Shown here: positions 1-6,025 of the stretch, in pieces
Layout of the letters: every line of letters starts with the position of its first letter
Numbering within the stretch: the first letter of the stretch is position 1
NCBI GenBank assembly: GCA_038849025.1
Contig: JAWCNE010000067.1
Span: 1 to 6,473, forward strand
Length of the DNA: 6,473 bases
Reading direction: 5' to 3'
DNA from: WUQU01 sp038849025
Lineage (GTDB): Archaea > Thermoproteota > Bathyarchaeia > Bathyarchaeales > Bathycorpusculaceae
Position numbers and translations under genes: made by a program
The notes under the pieces: model-generated
What the model saw: the letters and a program-made list of their open reading frames with translations, nothing else
Databases searched by the model: none
Told to the model about the DNA's origin: nothing

Positions 1-1187
1 AACTTCGTGAATTAATGTATATGGGCTACTATATTTACGACCATATCCTTCACTTCTATTTCTTGGGCGGACCAGACTTTGTTGTTGGTCCAGATGCGCC
101 GCCGACTGAACGCAATATTTTAGGCGTTATAAAGAAGGTTGGCTTGGACATTGCGAAAGAAGTGATTAAACACAGAGCTTACGGACAGAAAATCACAGCC
201 ATAATAGGCGGTAAAGCCACCCATCCAGTTTGCGGTTTGCCCGGTGGAATTTCCAAGCCCTTGTCAGAAGAAGATAGGAAAGAAATCGAGCAGATGGCAG
301 CTTCCAGCGTAGAATTCGCCAAATTCAGCCTAAAACTTTTCGAAGATGTGGTTTTGAAGAATAAGAAGTATATGGATTTGATTCTCAGCGACGCTTACAC
401 CATGAAAACTTATTACATGGGTTTGGTTGACGAAAATAACAAGGTTAACTTTTATGATGGGAAAGTGCGGGTTGTTGACCCGAACGGAAAAGAGTTCGTC
501 AAGTTTTCGCCGCATGAATATTTGGAGCACATTGAAGAGCATGTGGAGCCTTGGACTTACACGAAGCTTCCGGTTTTAAAGAAGGTTGGCTGGAAGGGGC
601 TTGTTGACGGCTTCGACAGTGGCATGTATAGGGTTGGTCCGCTGGGTAGGCTTAACGCCTCGGAAGGCATGGCTACACCCTTAGCCCAAGAAGAATACAA
701 GCGCATGTACGAAACTTTCGGCGGCAAACCAGTGCATAACACTTTAGCCTTTCATTGGGCAAGACTAATTGAGCTTTTGTATGCGTCTGAAAGATGCTTG
801 GAACTGAGCAGAGACCCAGAGATAACGGACAAAAACGTAAGGAACAAGCCTGGCAAACCCGGCGAAGGCGTCGGGATTGTTGAGGCTGCACGGGGCACTC
901 TAATTCATCATTATGTTTTGGATGAGGATGCGTTGATTAAGAAGGCGAATTTGATTGTGGCTACAACCAATAATGCTGCTGCCATCTGCAAATCCATTAA
1001 GGATGCAGCTGCCCATTTGATTCGCGGAGACAATGTAAGCGACGGCTTGTTGAACATGGTTGAAATGGCTTTTAGGGCTTACGACCCCTGCTTCGCCTGC
1101 GCAACCCACTATGCACTGGGCGAGATGCCGCTAGAAATAAACATTTACGACAACCAAAGGAAACTGCTCAAAACAATTAAACGATAA
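1..1187 (+). CDS. mvhA: [NiFe] hydrogenase large subunit, MvhA-like (group 3), 5' end outside the window
   Basis: This is the large, nickel-bearing subunit of a cytoplasmic group 3 [NiFe] hydrogenase, which splits H2 and passes electrons to a small subunit and then, in Mvh enzymes, towards heterodisulfide reductase. The frame is open to the left edge: codons for LREL precede the first ATG (15), and LRELMYMG is an internal family motif, so the gene starts upstream and the first CxxC nickel motif is missing. Counting from M at 15, visible family blocks are GGKATHP (66-71), GLPGG (74-78), a GRLNASEGMATPLAQ block near 210, NTLAFHWARLIELLYASER near 240, and GEGVGIVEAARGTLIHHY near 285. The second nickel motif DPCFACATH is at 357-365, with C359 and C362 as ligands. 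The 25 residues after H365 are the expected removable tail. A maturation protease gene follows 57 bases downstream. The Mvh assignment over other group 3 types is inferred from motif wording; neighbouring mvhD, mvhG or hdr genes are not visible. Confidence 0.93.
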   Translation, partial: LRELMYMGYYIYDHILHFYFLGGPDFVVGPDAPPTERNILGVIKKVGLDIAKEVIKHRAYGQKITAIIGGKATHPVCGLPGGISKPLSEEDRKEIEQMAASSVEFAKFSLKLFEDVVLKNKKYMDLILSDAYTMKTYYMGLVDENNKVNFYDGKVRVVDPNGKEFVKFSPHEYLEHIEEHVEPWTYTKLPVLKKVGWKGLVDGFDSGMYRVGPLGRLNASEGMATPLAQEEYKRMYETFGGKPVHNTLAFHWARLIELLYASERCLELSRDPEITDKNVRNKPGKPGEGVGIVEAARGTLIHHYVLDEDALIKKANLIVATTNNAAAICKSIKDAAAHLIRGDNVSDGLLNMVEMAFRAYDPCFACATHYALGEMPLEINIYDNQRKLLKTIKR

Positions 1188-1234
1188 ATTTTCGCCACAT
1201 CTTTTCTACATTTTGAATGGCGTAGTAATTATTT

Positions 1235-1240
1235 GAGGAG
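1235..1240 (+). promoter_or_regulatory. Ribosome binding site deciding the protease start
   Basis: GAGGAG matches the archaeal Shine-Dalgarno consensus and ends four bases before the ATG at 1245. It would overlap or abut the alternative starts at 1233 (TTG) and 1242 (ATG), which is why 1245 is preferred. Confidence 0.6.
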
Positions 1241-1244
1241 TATG

Positions 1245-1730
1245 ATGGGGTTAAGCGAATTCGAAGATGAGTTGCGTAGTTGGCTTTCTGGCGCCTTGCG
1301 TGTTGTTGTTGCTGGTATTGGTAATCCATTGCGGAAAGACGATTATGTGGGTGTAAAAATTGTGAAAGATTTGGAAGGCAAAGTTTCTGAGAATGTTTTT
1401 TTAATCGAATGCGAAACTGTGCCGGAAAGCTTCATAGAGCCTATCATCCAATTCAAGCCAACCCACATACTCTTAATCGACGCAGCATTGCTGAATCAAA
1501 AACCTGCCGCCATAAAATTTATGGAGCCAAACTTTGCTAAGGCACAGCCAATCTCAACTCATGCCCTTCCACTTCAAGTCTTCTGCGAGTATCTGCAAGT
1601 AATGACAGGCGCAAAAATAAAATTGTTAGCCATTCAGCCTGAAAACACGGATTTCGGCGAGGGCTTAACACCGAAAATAGAAAAAACAGCAAAACAACTA
1701 GCCGACATCCTAGCTGAAAGCCTACCCTAA
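1245..1730 (+). CDS. Hydrogenase maturation endopeptidase (HycI/HybD-type, peptidase family M52)
   Basis: This protease of about 161 residues should cut the C-terminal tail from the [NiFe] hydrogenase large subunit once nickel is inserted. From the ATG at 1245, the motif GNPLRKDDYVG lies at residues 26-36, with D32/D33 at the family's first metal-binding acid. LLIDA follows with D79 as the second acid, and STHALPL carries H106 as the histidine. In HybD/HycI these three side chains recognise the nickel of the immature subunit. Length fits the family (~150-175 residues). The frame is open from a TTG at 1233 and has ATGs at 1242 and 1245. GAGGAG at 1235-1240 is a good Shine-Dalgarno only for 1245 (four-base gap), so that start is chosen. 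The gene directly follows its probable substrate in the same direction with no clear promoter between, suggesting cotranscription. A T-rich stretch (1732-1745) follows the stop and may help end transcription. Confidence 0.92.
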   Translation: MGLSEFEDELRSWLSGALRVVVAGIGNPLRKDDYVGVKIVKDLEGKVSENVFLIECETVPESFIEPIIQFKPTHILLIDAALLNQKPAAIKFMEPNFAKAQPISTHALPLQVFCEYLQVMTGAKIKLLAIQPENTDFGEGLTPKIEKTAKQLADILAESLP

Positions 1731-1751
1731 ATCTTTCTCATTTGTTCAACA

Positions 1752-1901
1752 ATGATTGGAAGCGCCTACTGCTGATTTGACTTGTCGAAAGAAAACCATT
1801 TTGACCAGTCAAAAAAGCTAGGTGACTACAAAAGCGCAGGCTTCAAACAAGTAGACCAACTAGAATTCTATCTTGTCCTATCAACCGAAAACAGAACCTA
1901 A
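1752..1901 (+). pseudogene. Degraded coding remnant, possibly the C-terminal end of a GNAT-like acetyltransferase
   Basis: Between the protease and the VOC gene, one frame from ATG 1752 reads MIGSAYC, then a TGA (1773-1775), then 41 open codons to TAA (1899-1901). The tail contains DYKSAGFKQVDQLEFYLVL, which looks like real protein: the pattern Y-x-x-A-G-F-x-x-V-x-x-x-x-F-Y resembles the last helix and strands of GNAT acetyltransferases. TGA differs by one base from TGG (Trp), so a nonsense mutation in a once-longer gene is a simple reading. It lies in the same frame as the protease stop but is not expected to be part of it. No convincing start or ribosome site is seen. It could also be a chance frame, or a small gene starting at TTG 1782. 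The family resemblance is weak and from memory. Confidence 0.35.
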
Positions 1902-1902
1902 C

Positions 1903-1913
1903 CATTTATATGA
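1903..1913 (+). promoter_or_regulatory. TATA-box candidate for the VOC gene
   Basis: The A/T-rich element CATTTATATGA is a good archaeal TATA-box candidate. Transcription would begin near 1933-1937, giving a leader of about 20 bases that contains the AAGGGGGA ribosome-binding stretch at 1943-1950. The position fits the VOC gene starting at 1957; the call rests on sequence alone. Confidence 0.45.
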
Positions 1914-1956
1914 CTTATACACGTAAAATATCAAGTATATATAAGGGGGATAGAAG

Positions 1957-2333
1957 TTGATTAAGAAGATAAATAACATCACCTTCGCCGTCTCGGATTT
2001 GAAGGAAACCACCAGTTTCTACGAAAACATAATCGGACTCAAAAAGACGGCGGAATGGTCTAACTACGTAATATTCGATGTCGGAGGAATAGAACTAGCC
2101 TTCGAGCCAGGAGGCAAAAAGGGACGCAAAGAAGGCGCACCAGACATTTTCCTACTCGTAGACGACGTAGACGAAGCCTACAAAAACTAAAAATGAAAGG
2201 CGTAAAATTCGCAACAGAGCCCAAAGACCAGTACTGGGGCGGTAGAACAGCAGCTTTCCTAGACCCAGACGAAAACATGTTCATCCTAGTACACTTCAGA
2301 AATACTCATAATACACCATGGTTGCCTCTTTAA
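1957..2333 (+). pseudogene. Glyoxalase/VOC-superfamily protein, split by a frameshift
   Basis: This is a small metalloenzyme-fold protein of the vicinal oxygen chelate (glyoxalase/bleomycin resistance/dioxygenase) superfamily; substrate unknown. It starts at TTG 1957, seven bases after AAGGGGGA. The first part (77 codons) has NNITFAVSDLKETTSFYENIIGLK, a textbook first VOC half, then FDVGGIELAFEPGG and FLLVDDVDEAYKN, and stops at TAA 2188-2190. The second part is in the -1 frame: CTA at 2187, then KMKGVKFATEPKDQYWGGRTAAFLDPDENMFILVHF, ending at TAA 2331-2333. Adding one A to the A5 run at 2182-2186 restores YKKLKMKGVKF and a complete protein of about 125 residues, normal for the family. Likely causes are a one-base deletion or a homopolymer sequencing error. 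The shift point, C AAA AAC TAA, also resembles a -1 slippery site, so recoding is possible but less likely. H9-type metal residues are not all present, so activity is uncertain. Confidence 0.85.
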
Positions 2334-2349
2334 TAGGTTATGCAATAAC

Positions 2350-2354
2350 AAAAA
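2350..2354 (-). terminator. Oligo-T terminator candidate after the surface-protein operon
   Basis: On the minus strand a T5 run followed by GTTATTG lies about 20 bases past the stop at 2373. Archaeal transcription often ends at such oligo-T tracts without a hairpin. The evidence is weak, as the run is short. Confidence 0.25.
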
Positions 2355-2372
2355 GGCAGCATAGAAATAAGA

Positions 2373-2906
2373 TTATGTTATCTCACATGATAGTAAATAG
2401 GCGTTGTATATAGATTCTGCCAACGTTTTCTCATTAATCCAATAATGCGCCTCGCCTTTTCTTATGCCAGTATGTGGTTCAACATCCTCAAAAACTTTCA
2501 CTAAGACAAGTTGCCAAGGTAAATTTGTAGTCTCCCATAAAGTTCTATATGAATTAGGTATTATGTGAGCAATAATTGAACTATTATTTAAGTAGGTGAA
2601 CGCTATTGGAGTGCCGTTGTCCATTAGTTGTTTTATCTCTGTAATGGCAGCGCTATTTTCGTTTACATAGTATTCTCTTTCAAAAAGCGTTCCATTAACA
2701 TAAGCTACTATTATCTTTTCACCATCTTTCCAATAATGAAGTCTAAGCTCTTGATCTCTCTTCAGTTCATCAGCGATTTGGTAAGCCATCGCTGGTATTG
2801 CTGGAGGTTCTCTCGATTTAATATTTCTAAGAATAATTATTGATACAAATATGACGCAAGTGAGTGTGACAAGCATCACCGTTAATAGTATCTTTTTATT
2901 TAACAT
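2373..2906 (-). CDS. Membrane-anchored extracytoplasmic protein of unknown function
   Basis: I do not recognise the family. The 177-residue protein has a positive N-terminus (MLNKK) and one strong membrane helix at about residues 6-27, followed by RNIKSR. The remaining ~150 residues probably face outside, because they carry N-glycosylation sequons at N71 (NGT), N97 (NGT), N107 (NNS) and N108 (NSS). The outer part is mixed alpha/beta, with an amphipathic ELKRDQELRLHYWKDGE segment (47-63) and several alternating beta-like stretches. It is the second gene of an operon: its ATG (2906-2904) overlaps the stop of the upstream surface-protein gene as ATGTTAA, so translation is probably coupled. Its ribosome-binding sequence lies within the upstream polyglycine codons (GGAGG as CCTCC at 2916-2920). 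A functional link with the upstream protein is inferred only from this arrangement. Confidence 0.8.
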   Translation of the reverse strand: MLNKKILLTVMLVTLTCVIFVSIIILRNIKSREPPAIPAMAYQIADELKRDQELRLHYWKDGEKIIVAYVNGTLFEREYYVNENSAAITEIKQLMDNGTPIAFTYLNNSSIIAHIIPNSYRTLWETTNLPWQLVLVKVFEDVEPHTGIRKGEAHYWINEKTLAESIYNAYLLSCEIT

Positions 2907-2929
2907 CCACCACCGCCTCCGCCACCACC
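2900..2929 (-). promoter_or_regulatory. Overlap of stop and start with polyglycine codons doubling as ribosome-binding region
   Basis: The eight glycine codons (2929-2906 on the minus strand) are GGN-rich and include GGAGG nine bases before the ATG of the 177-residue protein. The last codons TGT TAA overlap the new start as ATGTTAA. This one stretch therefore encodes the tail of the first protein and the likely initiation signal of the second. Confidence 0.6.
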
Positions 2930-4279
2930 CTTATTAAAGTGTTTCCAAAATATGGGTTTTACTTTGTAGGAATAGTCCATTATAAGATGTATCGGATTCA
3001 CTGCGCCAACGCAGTATTCTTCCCATCTACCGTCAACCTCTCTGAAAATCTTCCAATAAGCTAATCTGAATCCAGACTTGGGTATGGCGCCGATAGTTCT
3101 CTTACCATGCTTAACAACAGTATATTCGCCTGGAAAGGGAAGAGTAGAACCACCCTCGGAGAATTCAAGGTATAGTGTTCTATATGCGAAGCACGTAGTT
3201 ATTATTTCATAGAGTGGAGTGTCCTTGTATTCCCACCACCAAAGAATTATCACTCTACCGAATCTTGCTTGATAATGTGATAACATCTTCCAAGTTTCAT
3301 CTTGGGGAACTTCAAAAGCTGCTGCAGGTTTGAGTACATAAGTATAGCATCCTACGTCTGTGCCTTCATTCACGTCATGCCACCAGTATGCATGTTGTTC
3401 ATCTGATTCTGATAAGTCACGTATCTTTACGTCTGAACAACTATAGGATTCGCTGAGACTTACTATGGCAGAGCCTCCGCCTTCCGTGTTAACTTGGACA
3501 CCGATTGTATAGGATACGGTATGTACGCCTTCTGTTGTCGTGGGTTCATGGTCTGCAAGTACTCCGTCACCCACATAGTTTGCATATATGCCATTCCATA
3601 CATCACTGGTTCTCCAATCACTGCCGAAAGCGACGGTTCCCGGTACAACTTCTGTGGACATTATTAACGCGAAATAATCTCTACCTGGATTTGCTTCGTT
3701 AGCCACATAATACCATGACCTTATGAGGTTAAGCTTTCCTTTGTCCTCGTATTCGAAGTAGTAATAGAATCGCTTGACAAGATAAAACTCTGGATTTACA
3801 GCTACTGCCTCTATTCTGTTGATTTCACCATTTATAGGGTGCAGCTCTGTTCTGTTCCAAACATTTTTTGCCCATTGTATGGTGTCATTTAGGTTTTGGG
3901 AAAAGGCTGCTTCAAAGCTTGGTATTCCTGAAATTTTTTGTGGATAAATTTTTATTCCAGAATAGAAAATCGTGCCGTTTGTGAATTCCATCGGACCACC
4001 CTCCACGAAGTCGTATATCTTAGCGGTGCTATTATAACCAACAAAGATAGCTGGTAATCCATTCTTTATTTCTTGAATTATGAATTCTGGCAGAGAGCAA
4101 GTTTCATTAACCAAGACACAAATGGTGTCATTTCCTTCAGCGACATACCCGATTGGTTCATTTAAATTTAAAAGACCTTCAAGAGGGATTATGGAGATCG
4201 AGCATGTTGAAACTATTAGGTATCTTTCAGTTACCACTGTGGACATTAACAATATCAAAATCGCTATGTAATTTTTCAT
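2900..4279 (-). CDS. Exported surface protein with InlB-B-repeat-like domain and a Gly8-Cys C-terminus
   Basis: The 459-residue protein has a hydrophobic N-terminus (about 4-17, maybe extending to 32) that would act as signal peptide or anchor. Six N-glycosylation sequons (N50, N58, N83, N101, N131, N142) crowd the first third, supporting export. The middle (about 155-350) is rich in beta strands and aromatic residues, including YWWHDVNEGTDVG (298-310), but I do not recognise it. Residues about 366-447 match the divergent InlB B-repeat (Flg_new_2-like) pattern seen in many archaeal surface proteins: LPFPGEYTVV, then AIPKSGFRLAYW, then NPIHLIMDYSYKVKPIF. Such domains are thought to be extracellular binding or stalk modules. 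The protein ends FNK, eight glycines and C459. Other cysteines (26, 53, 61, 281, 311, 363, 423) could form disulfides. It is first in a minus-strand operon and overlaps the next gene by 7 bases. No strong Shine-Dalgarno precedes ATG 4279, so a short leader is likely. Confidence 0.88.
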   Translation of the reverse strand: MKNYIAILILLMSTVVTERYLIVSTCSISIIPLEGLLNLNEPIGYVAEGNDTICVLVNETCSLPEFIIQEIKNGLPAIFVGYNSTAKIYDFVEGGPMEFTNGTIFYSGIKIYPQKISGIPSFEAAFSQNLNDTIQWAKNVWNRTELHPINGEINRIEAVAVNPEFYLVKRFYYYFEYEDKGKLNLIRSWYYVANEANPGRDYFALIMSTEVVPGTVAFGSDWRTSDVWNGIYANYVGDGVLADHEPTTTEGVHTVSYTIGVQVNTEGGGSAIVSLSESYSCSDVKIRDLSESDEQHAYWWHDVNEGTDVGCYTYVLKPAAAFEVPQDETWKMLSHYQARFGRVIILWWWEYKDTPLYEIITTCFAYRTLYLEFSEGGSTLPFPGEYTVVKHGKRTIGAIPKSGFRLAYWKIFREVDGRWEEYCVGAVNPIHLIMDYSYKVKPIFWKHFNKGGGGGGGGC

Positions 4280-4308
4280 TTTTATCTAAAATTCTTATAT
4301 TAAATAAT

Positions 4309-4321
4309 TACTTATAAATTT
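4309..4321 (-). promoter_or_regulatory. TATA-box candidate for the surface-protein operon
   Basis: On the minus strand AAATTTATAAGTA, preceded by a purine-rich GAAA (possible BRE), is a good archaeal core promoter. Transcription would start near 4288-4291, about 10 bases before ATG 4279, which agrees with the lack of a clear Shine-Dalgarno there. Confidence 0.5.
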
Positions 4322-4337
4322 TTCGTTTCGTGGTTCT

Positions 4338-4392
4338 GGTAACTCTTAGGGAGACGGGTTATTAATTTCTTTCTGTGGTAACCTTCGGGAGA
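4338..4392. repeat. Imperfect direct repeat in the divergent intergenic region
   Basis: GGTAACTCTTAGGGAGA (4338-4354) and GGTAACCTTCGGGAGA (4377-4392) share GGTAAC, a central CTT and GGGAGA, and start 39 bases apart. They lie between the minus-strand operon promoter and the plus-strand gene at 4442. The first copy could also form a short stem (TAACTC at 4340-4345 with GGGTTA at 4356-4361). Paired binding sites for a regulator are one reading; chance or remains of an inserted element are others. Confidence 0.4.
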
Positions 4393-4401
4393 TAATGTGA
4401 A

Positions 4402-4434
4402 GCTTTTTATTCGAATTAACCAATTAATTAATTG
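4402..4434 (+). promoter_or_regulatory. Possible promoter and 14-bp palindrome ahead of the two-helix membrane protein
   Basis: CTTTTTATTCG near 4403-4413 is a fair TATA-like element about 34 bases before ATG 4442. It is followed by the perfect 14-bp palindrome CAATTAATTAATTG (4421-4434), placed where a transcription start would fall. The region is A/T rich, so the palindrome may be chance; as an operator it would overlap initiation. Confidence 0.3.
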
Positions 4435-4441
4435 ATGAAAA

Positions 4442-4885
4442 ATGGCTTTCGAGGAAATCCTTACATACATACCGCTTTTAACAATCGTTGCTTTTATAAT
4501 AACAATAGCTTTGCTTTTCTACAGATTAGGTCAATGGACTAAAAATCTTGAAAATAGCCTAAAGGATATTTCAACAAAGCTTGACAACGTATCCAAGGGC
4601 ATTGATAAGGTGCCTGAACAGTTTTGGTCAAAATTTATTGATGCTTATAGGATGCTAGGTATGGTCAAAAGCAAAGGAAATCCGAGTAGGTCAAGAAAAG
4701 ATATTCTGCTTGAAAAAGCGAAAAACCGCACGATTTCCTATGAGGAAAGTCTTGAACTTAAAGATATGTTGGAAAGAGAAGCAAAACAAGCTCAGGCAGT
4801 AGGAGATTTCTTTGCATTCCTCATAATAATGGGTATACTACTATTCTTGGGGGCGATAATAGCAGATTTATTTAAGGAAGGTTAA
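4442..4885 (+). CDS. Small membrane protein with two terminal helices and a charged helical middle
   Basis: I do not recognise a named family. The 147-residue protein has a membrane helix at about 9-27 and a second at about 122-143, with a soluble, helix-rich middle. Residues 33-58 (NLENSLKDISTKLDNVSKGIDKV) show coiled-coil-like heptad spacing. Residues 87-115 (KDILLEKAKNRTISYEESLELKDMLERE) have the helix-turn-helix look of 'LLEKLKsGTLTPEEAeeLrelLE' segments found in small archaeal membrane proteins; this comparison is from memory. Both ends are probably on the same side, making a hairpin with a long loop. The chosen ATG gives the first helix intact; an ATG at 4435 is out of frame. The last four bases (4882-4885, TTAA) overlap the end of the convergent transposase gene. 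Its C-terminus is not visibly altered by that neighbour. Confidence 0.75.
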   Translation: MAFEEILTYIPLLTIVAFIITIALLFYRLGQWTKNLENSLKDISTKLDNVSKGIDKVPEQFWSKFIDAYRMLGMVKSKGNPSRSRKDILLEKAKNRTISYEESLELKDMLEREAKQAQAVGDFFAFLIIMGILLFLGAIIADLFKEG

Positions 4886-6024
4886 TATTTAGACTTGGCT
4901 TTTCTAATTAATGAAAGCCATCTATTTATTCCTAAATCTAGGTTAATGCCTGCAACTTCAGCAGGTGTTTTACCGTTTAGTGCCATGTGTGGGCGTATAA
5001 AGTTGTAGTAAATTCTATGACCATCAATTATGGTTTGAGCTGAATCTTCATTATCTAATCCTCTCACAACTTTGACTCTTTCTCTTATTGTTCCATGTAG
5101 GCGTTCTATTATGTTGTTATTGTTTTCTTTTCTTAATCCAGCCAGTCTAACATGCATAGTTCTAGGGTTTCTAAGCGTAAAGAACTCCTTGTTAAAAGCG
5201 TCTTGATAAGCTCTTAAACCATCAGTAACTACGAAAGAAGGCATAGTTTTGGCTAGAGCCTTTGCCTCTGCAAAAACTTCTCTAGCGTCTTCTATCTCTC
5301 TTTTCTGTGATAGTTGGCTTGCCAATAGGAAGCGTGTGTCGTTATCCATCAAGTTCCAGAGCCAATCCATCTGCTTATTCTCTTTTAGGCTAATGGTCAT
5401 TTCATCCGTGTGCCAAATTCCAGAAGTTTGAGGAGTGAAGGAATCCACGTAGGCTTTCATTAATTGAACATATTTTCGTATCCATTTGATGAGGGCTACA
5501 TGGCTAATCTTAAGCCCGTAGAACTGTTTTAAGTGGTCTACAATTTTGCGGTATGATATGCCTTTAAAGTATAAGTCCATGACTAATGTGATGATTTTTG
5601 GGTTGTTCTTCATTTTCAGAAAGCCATAGTTGGTCACAAACCTATGCTTACATGATTTACATAGAAACCTCTGAATTACTCCGCTCTTATTCTTTCTTAA
5701 ACCGTCCTTCACTAAATCTGTTGAACCACAAGAAGGGCATGTTTCAGGCTTTTCCTCTGGAACAACAACCCCTAAATTCTGAGAAGTAACCATCTGCCTA
5801 AGATTTAATGAGAAATTGACAGCGTGAATATGCTTACAAATCATTCCTCGATAAACGTAGTCTGGGCATTCACACTTCCAAGCTAAGCCGTGCCTCTGAA
5901 CAAGATAGCTTCCATTTCCAGACTGAGAAGCCACTCTATACGTGCAGGCATCAATACGCTTAATCTGGTTGCCTCTAGCAAGAATGGCTAAGCCACGTAA
6001 CTGTCTAGGGTTTTCGATTGGCAT
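4882..6024 (-). CDS. Transposase: SWIM zinc finger, zinc ribbon, HTH and IS6/IS240-like DDE domain
   Basis: This 380-residue protein looks like a full-length DNA transposase. The N-terminal SWIM finger is CxCx9CxH (C51, C53, C63, H65). A zinc ribbon follows (C96, C99, C122, C125). A helix-turn-helix-like segment spans about 152-186 (GISYRKIVDHLK, then SHVALIKWIRKYV). The RNase H-fold catalytic core has D207 in WHTDEM, D268 in VVTDGLRAY and E307 in IIERLHGTIRERVKVVRG. The spacing and the wording of the last motif resemble IS6/IS240-type DDE domains. The C-terminus keeps the usual YYNFIRPHMALNGKTPAEVAG block (340-359). All three catalytic acids are present and no frame break is seen, so it may be active. 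SWIM and ribbon parts probably bind DNA. No terminal inverted repeats or target duplications were found by eye. ATG 6024 is preceded by an 11-bp inverted repeat that may control expression. Exact IS family is uncertain. Confidence 0.92.
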   Translation of the reverse strand: MPIENPRQLRGLAILARGNQIKRIDACTYRVASQSGNGSYLVQRHGLAWKCECPDYVYRGMICKHIHAVNFSLNLRQMVTSQNLGVVVPEEKPETCPSCGSTDLVKDGLRKNKSGVIQRFLCKSCKHRFVTNYGFLKMKNNPKIITLVMDLYFKGISYRKIVDHLKQFYGLKISHVALIKWIRKYVQLMKAYVDSFTPQTSGIWHTDEMTISLKENKQMDWLWNLMDNDTRFLLASQLSQKREIEDAREVFAEAKALAKTMPSFVVTDGLRAYQDAFNKEFFTLRNPRTMHVRLAGLRKENNNNIIERLHGTIRERVKVVRGLDNEDSAQTIIDGHRIYYNFIRPHMALNGKTPAEVAGINLDLGINRWLSLIRKAKSKY

Positions 6025-6025
6025 T

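Noticed and set aside
15..17. ATG at 15 as the true start of the hydrogenase subunit.
   Set aside because: The frame is open upstream with LREL, and LRELM is an internal motif of the family; the first nickel-binding CxxC motif would be missing.
1233..1244. TTG 1233 or ATG 1242 as the start of the maturation protease.
   Set aside because: GAGGAG at 1235-1240 would lie inside or right against these starts; it is correctly placed only for ATG 1245.
1773..1775. TGA as a selenocysteine codon (TGC TGA) in the remnant after the protease.
   Set aside because: The short frame has no recognised selenoprotein context or visible SECIS-type structure, and TGG-to-TGA mutation in a decaying gene is simpler.
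2060..2284. Minus-strand 74-codon frame across the VOC gene.
   Set aside because: It is Arg/Leu/Cys-rich, lies opposite clear VOC coding in two frames, and has no protein-like motif.
3463..3702. Open frames of about 60 codons on both strands within the surface-protein gene.
   Set aside because: They are shadows of the 459-residue coding frame with no ribosome site or recognisable sequence.
4338..4392. A tRNA or other structured RNA in the 4321-4441 gap.
   Set aside because: No cloverleaf can be drawn; only a 6-bp stem with a G-U pair and a 2-bp UUCG stem are seen.
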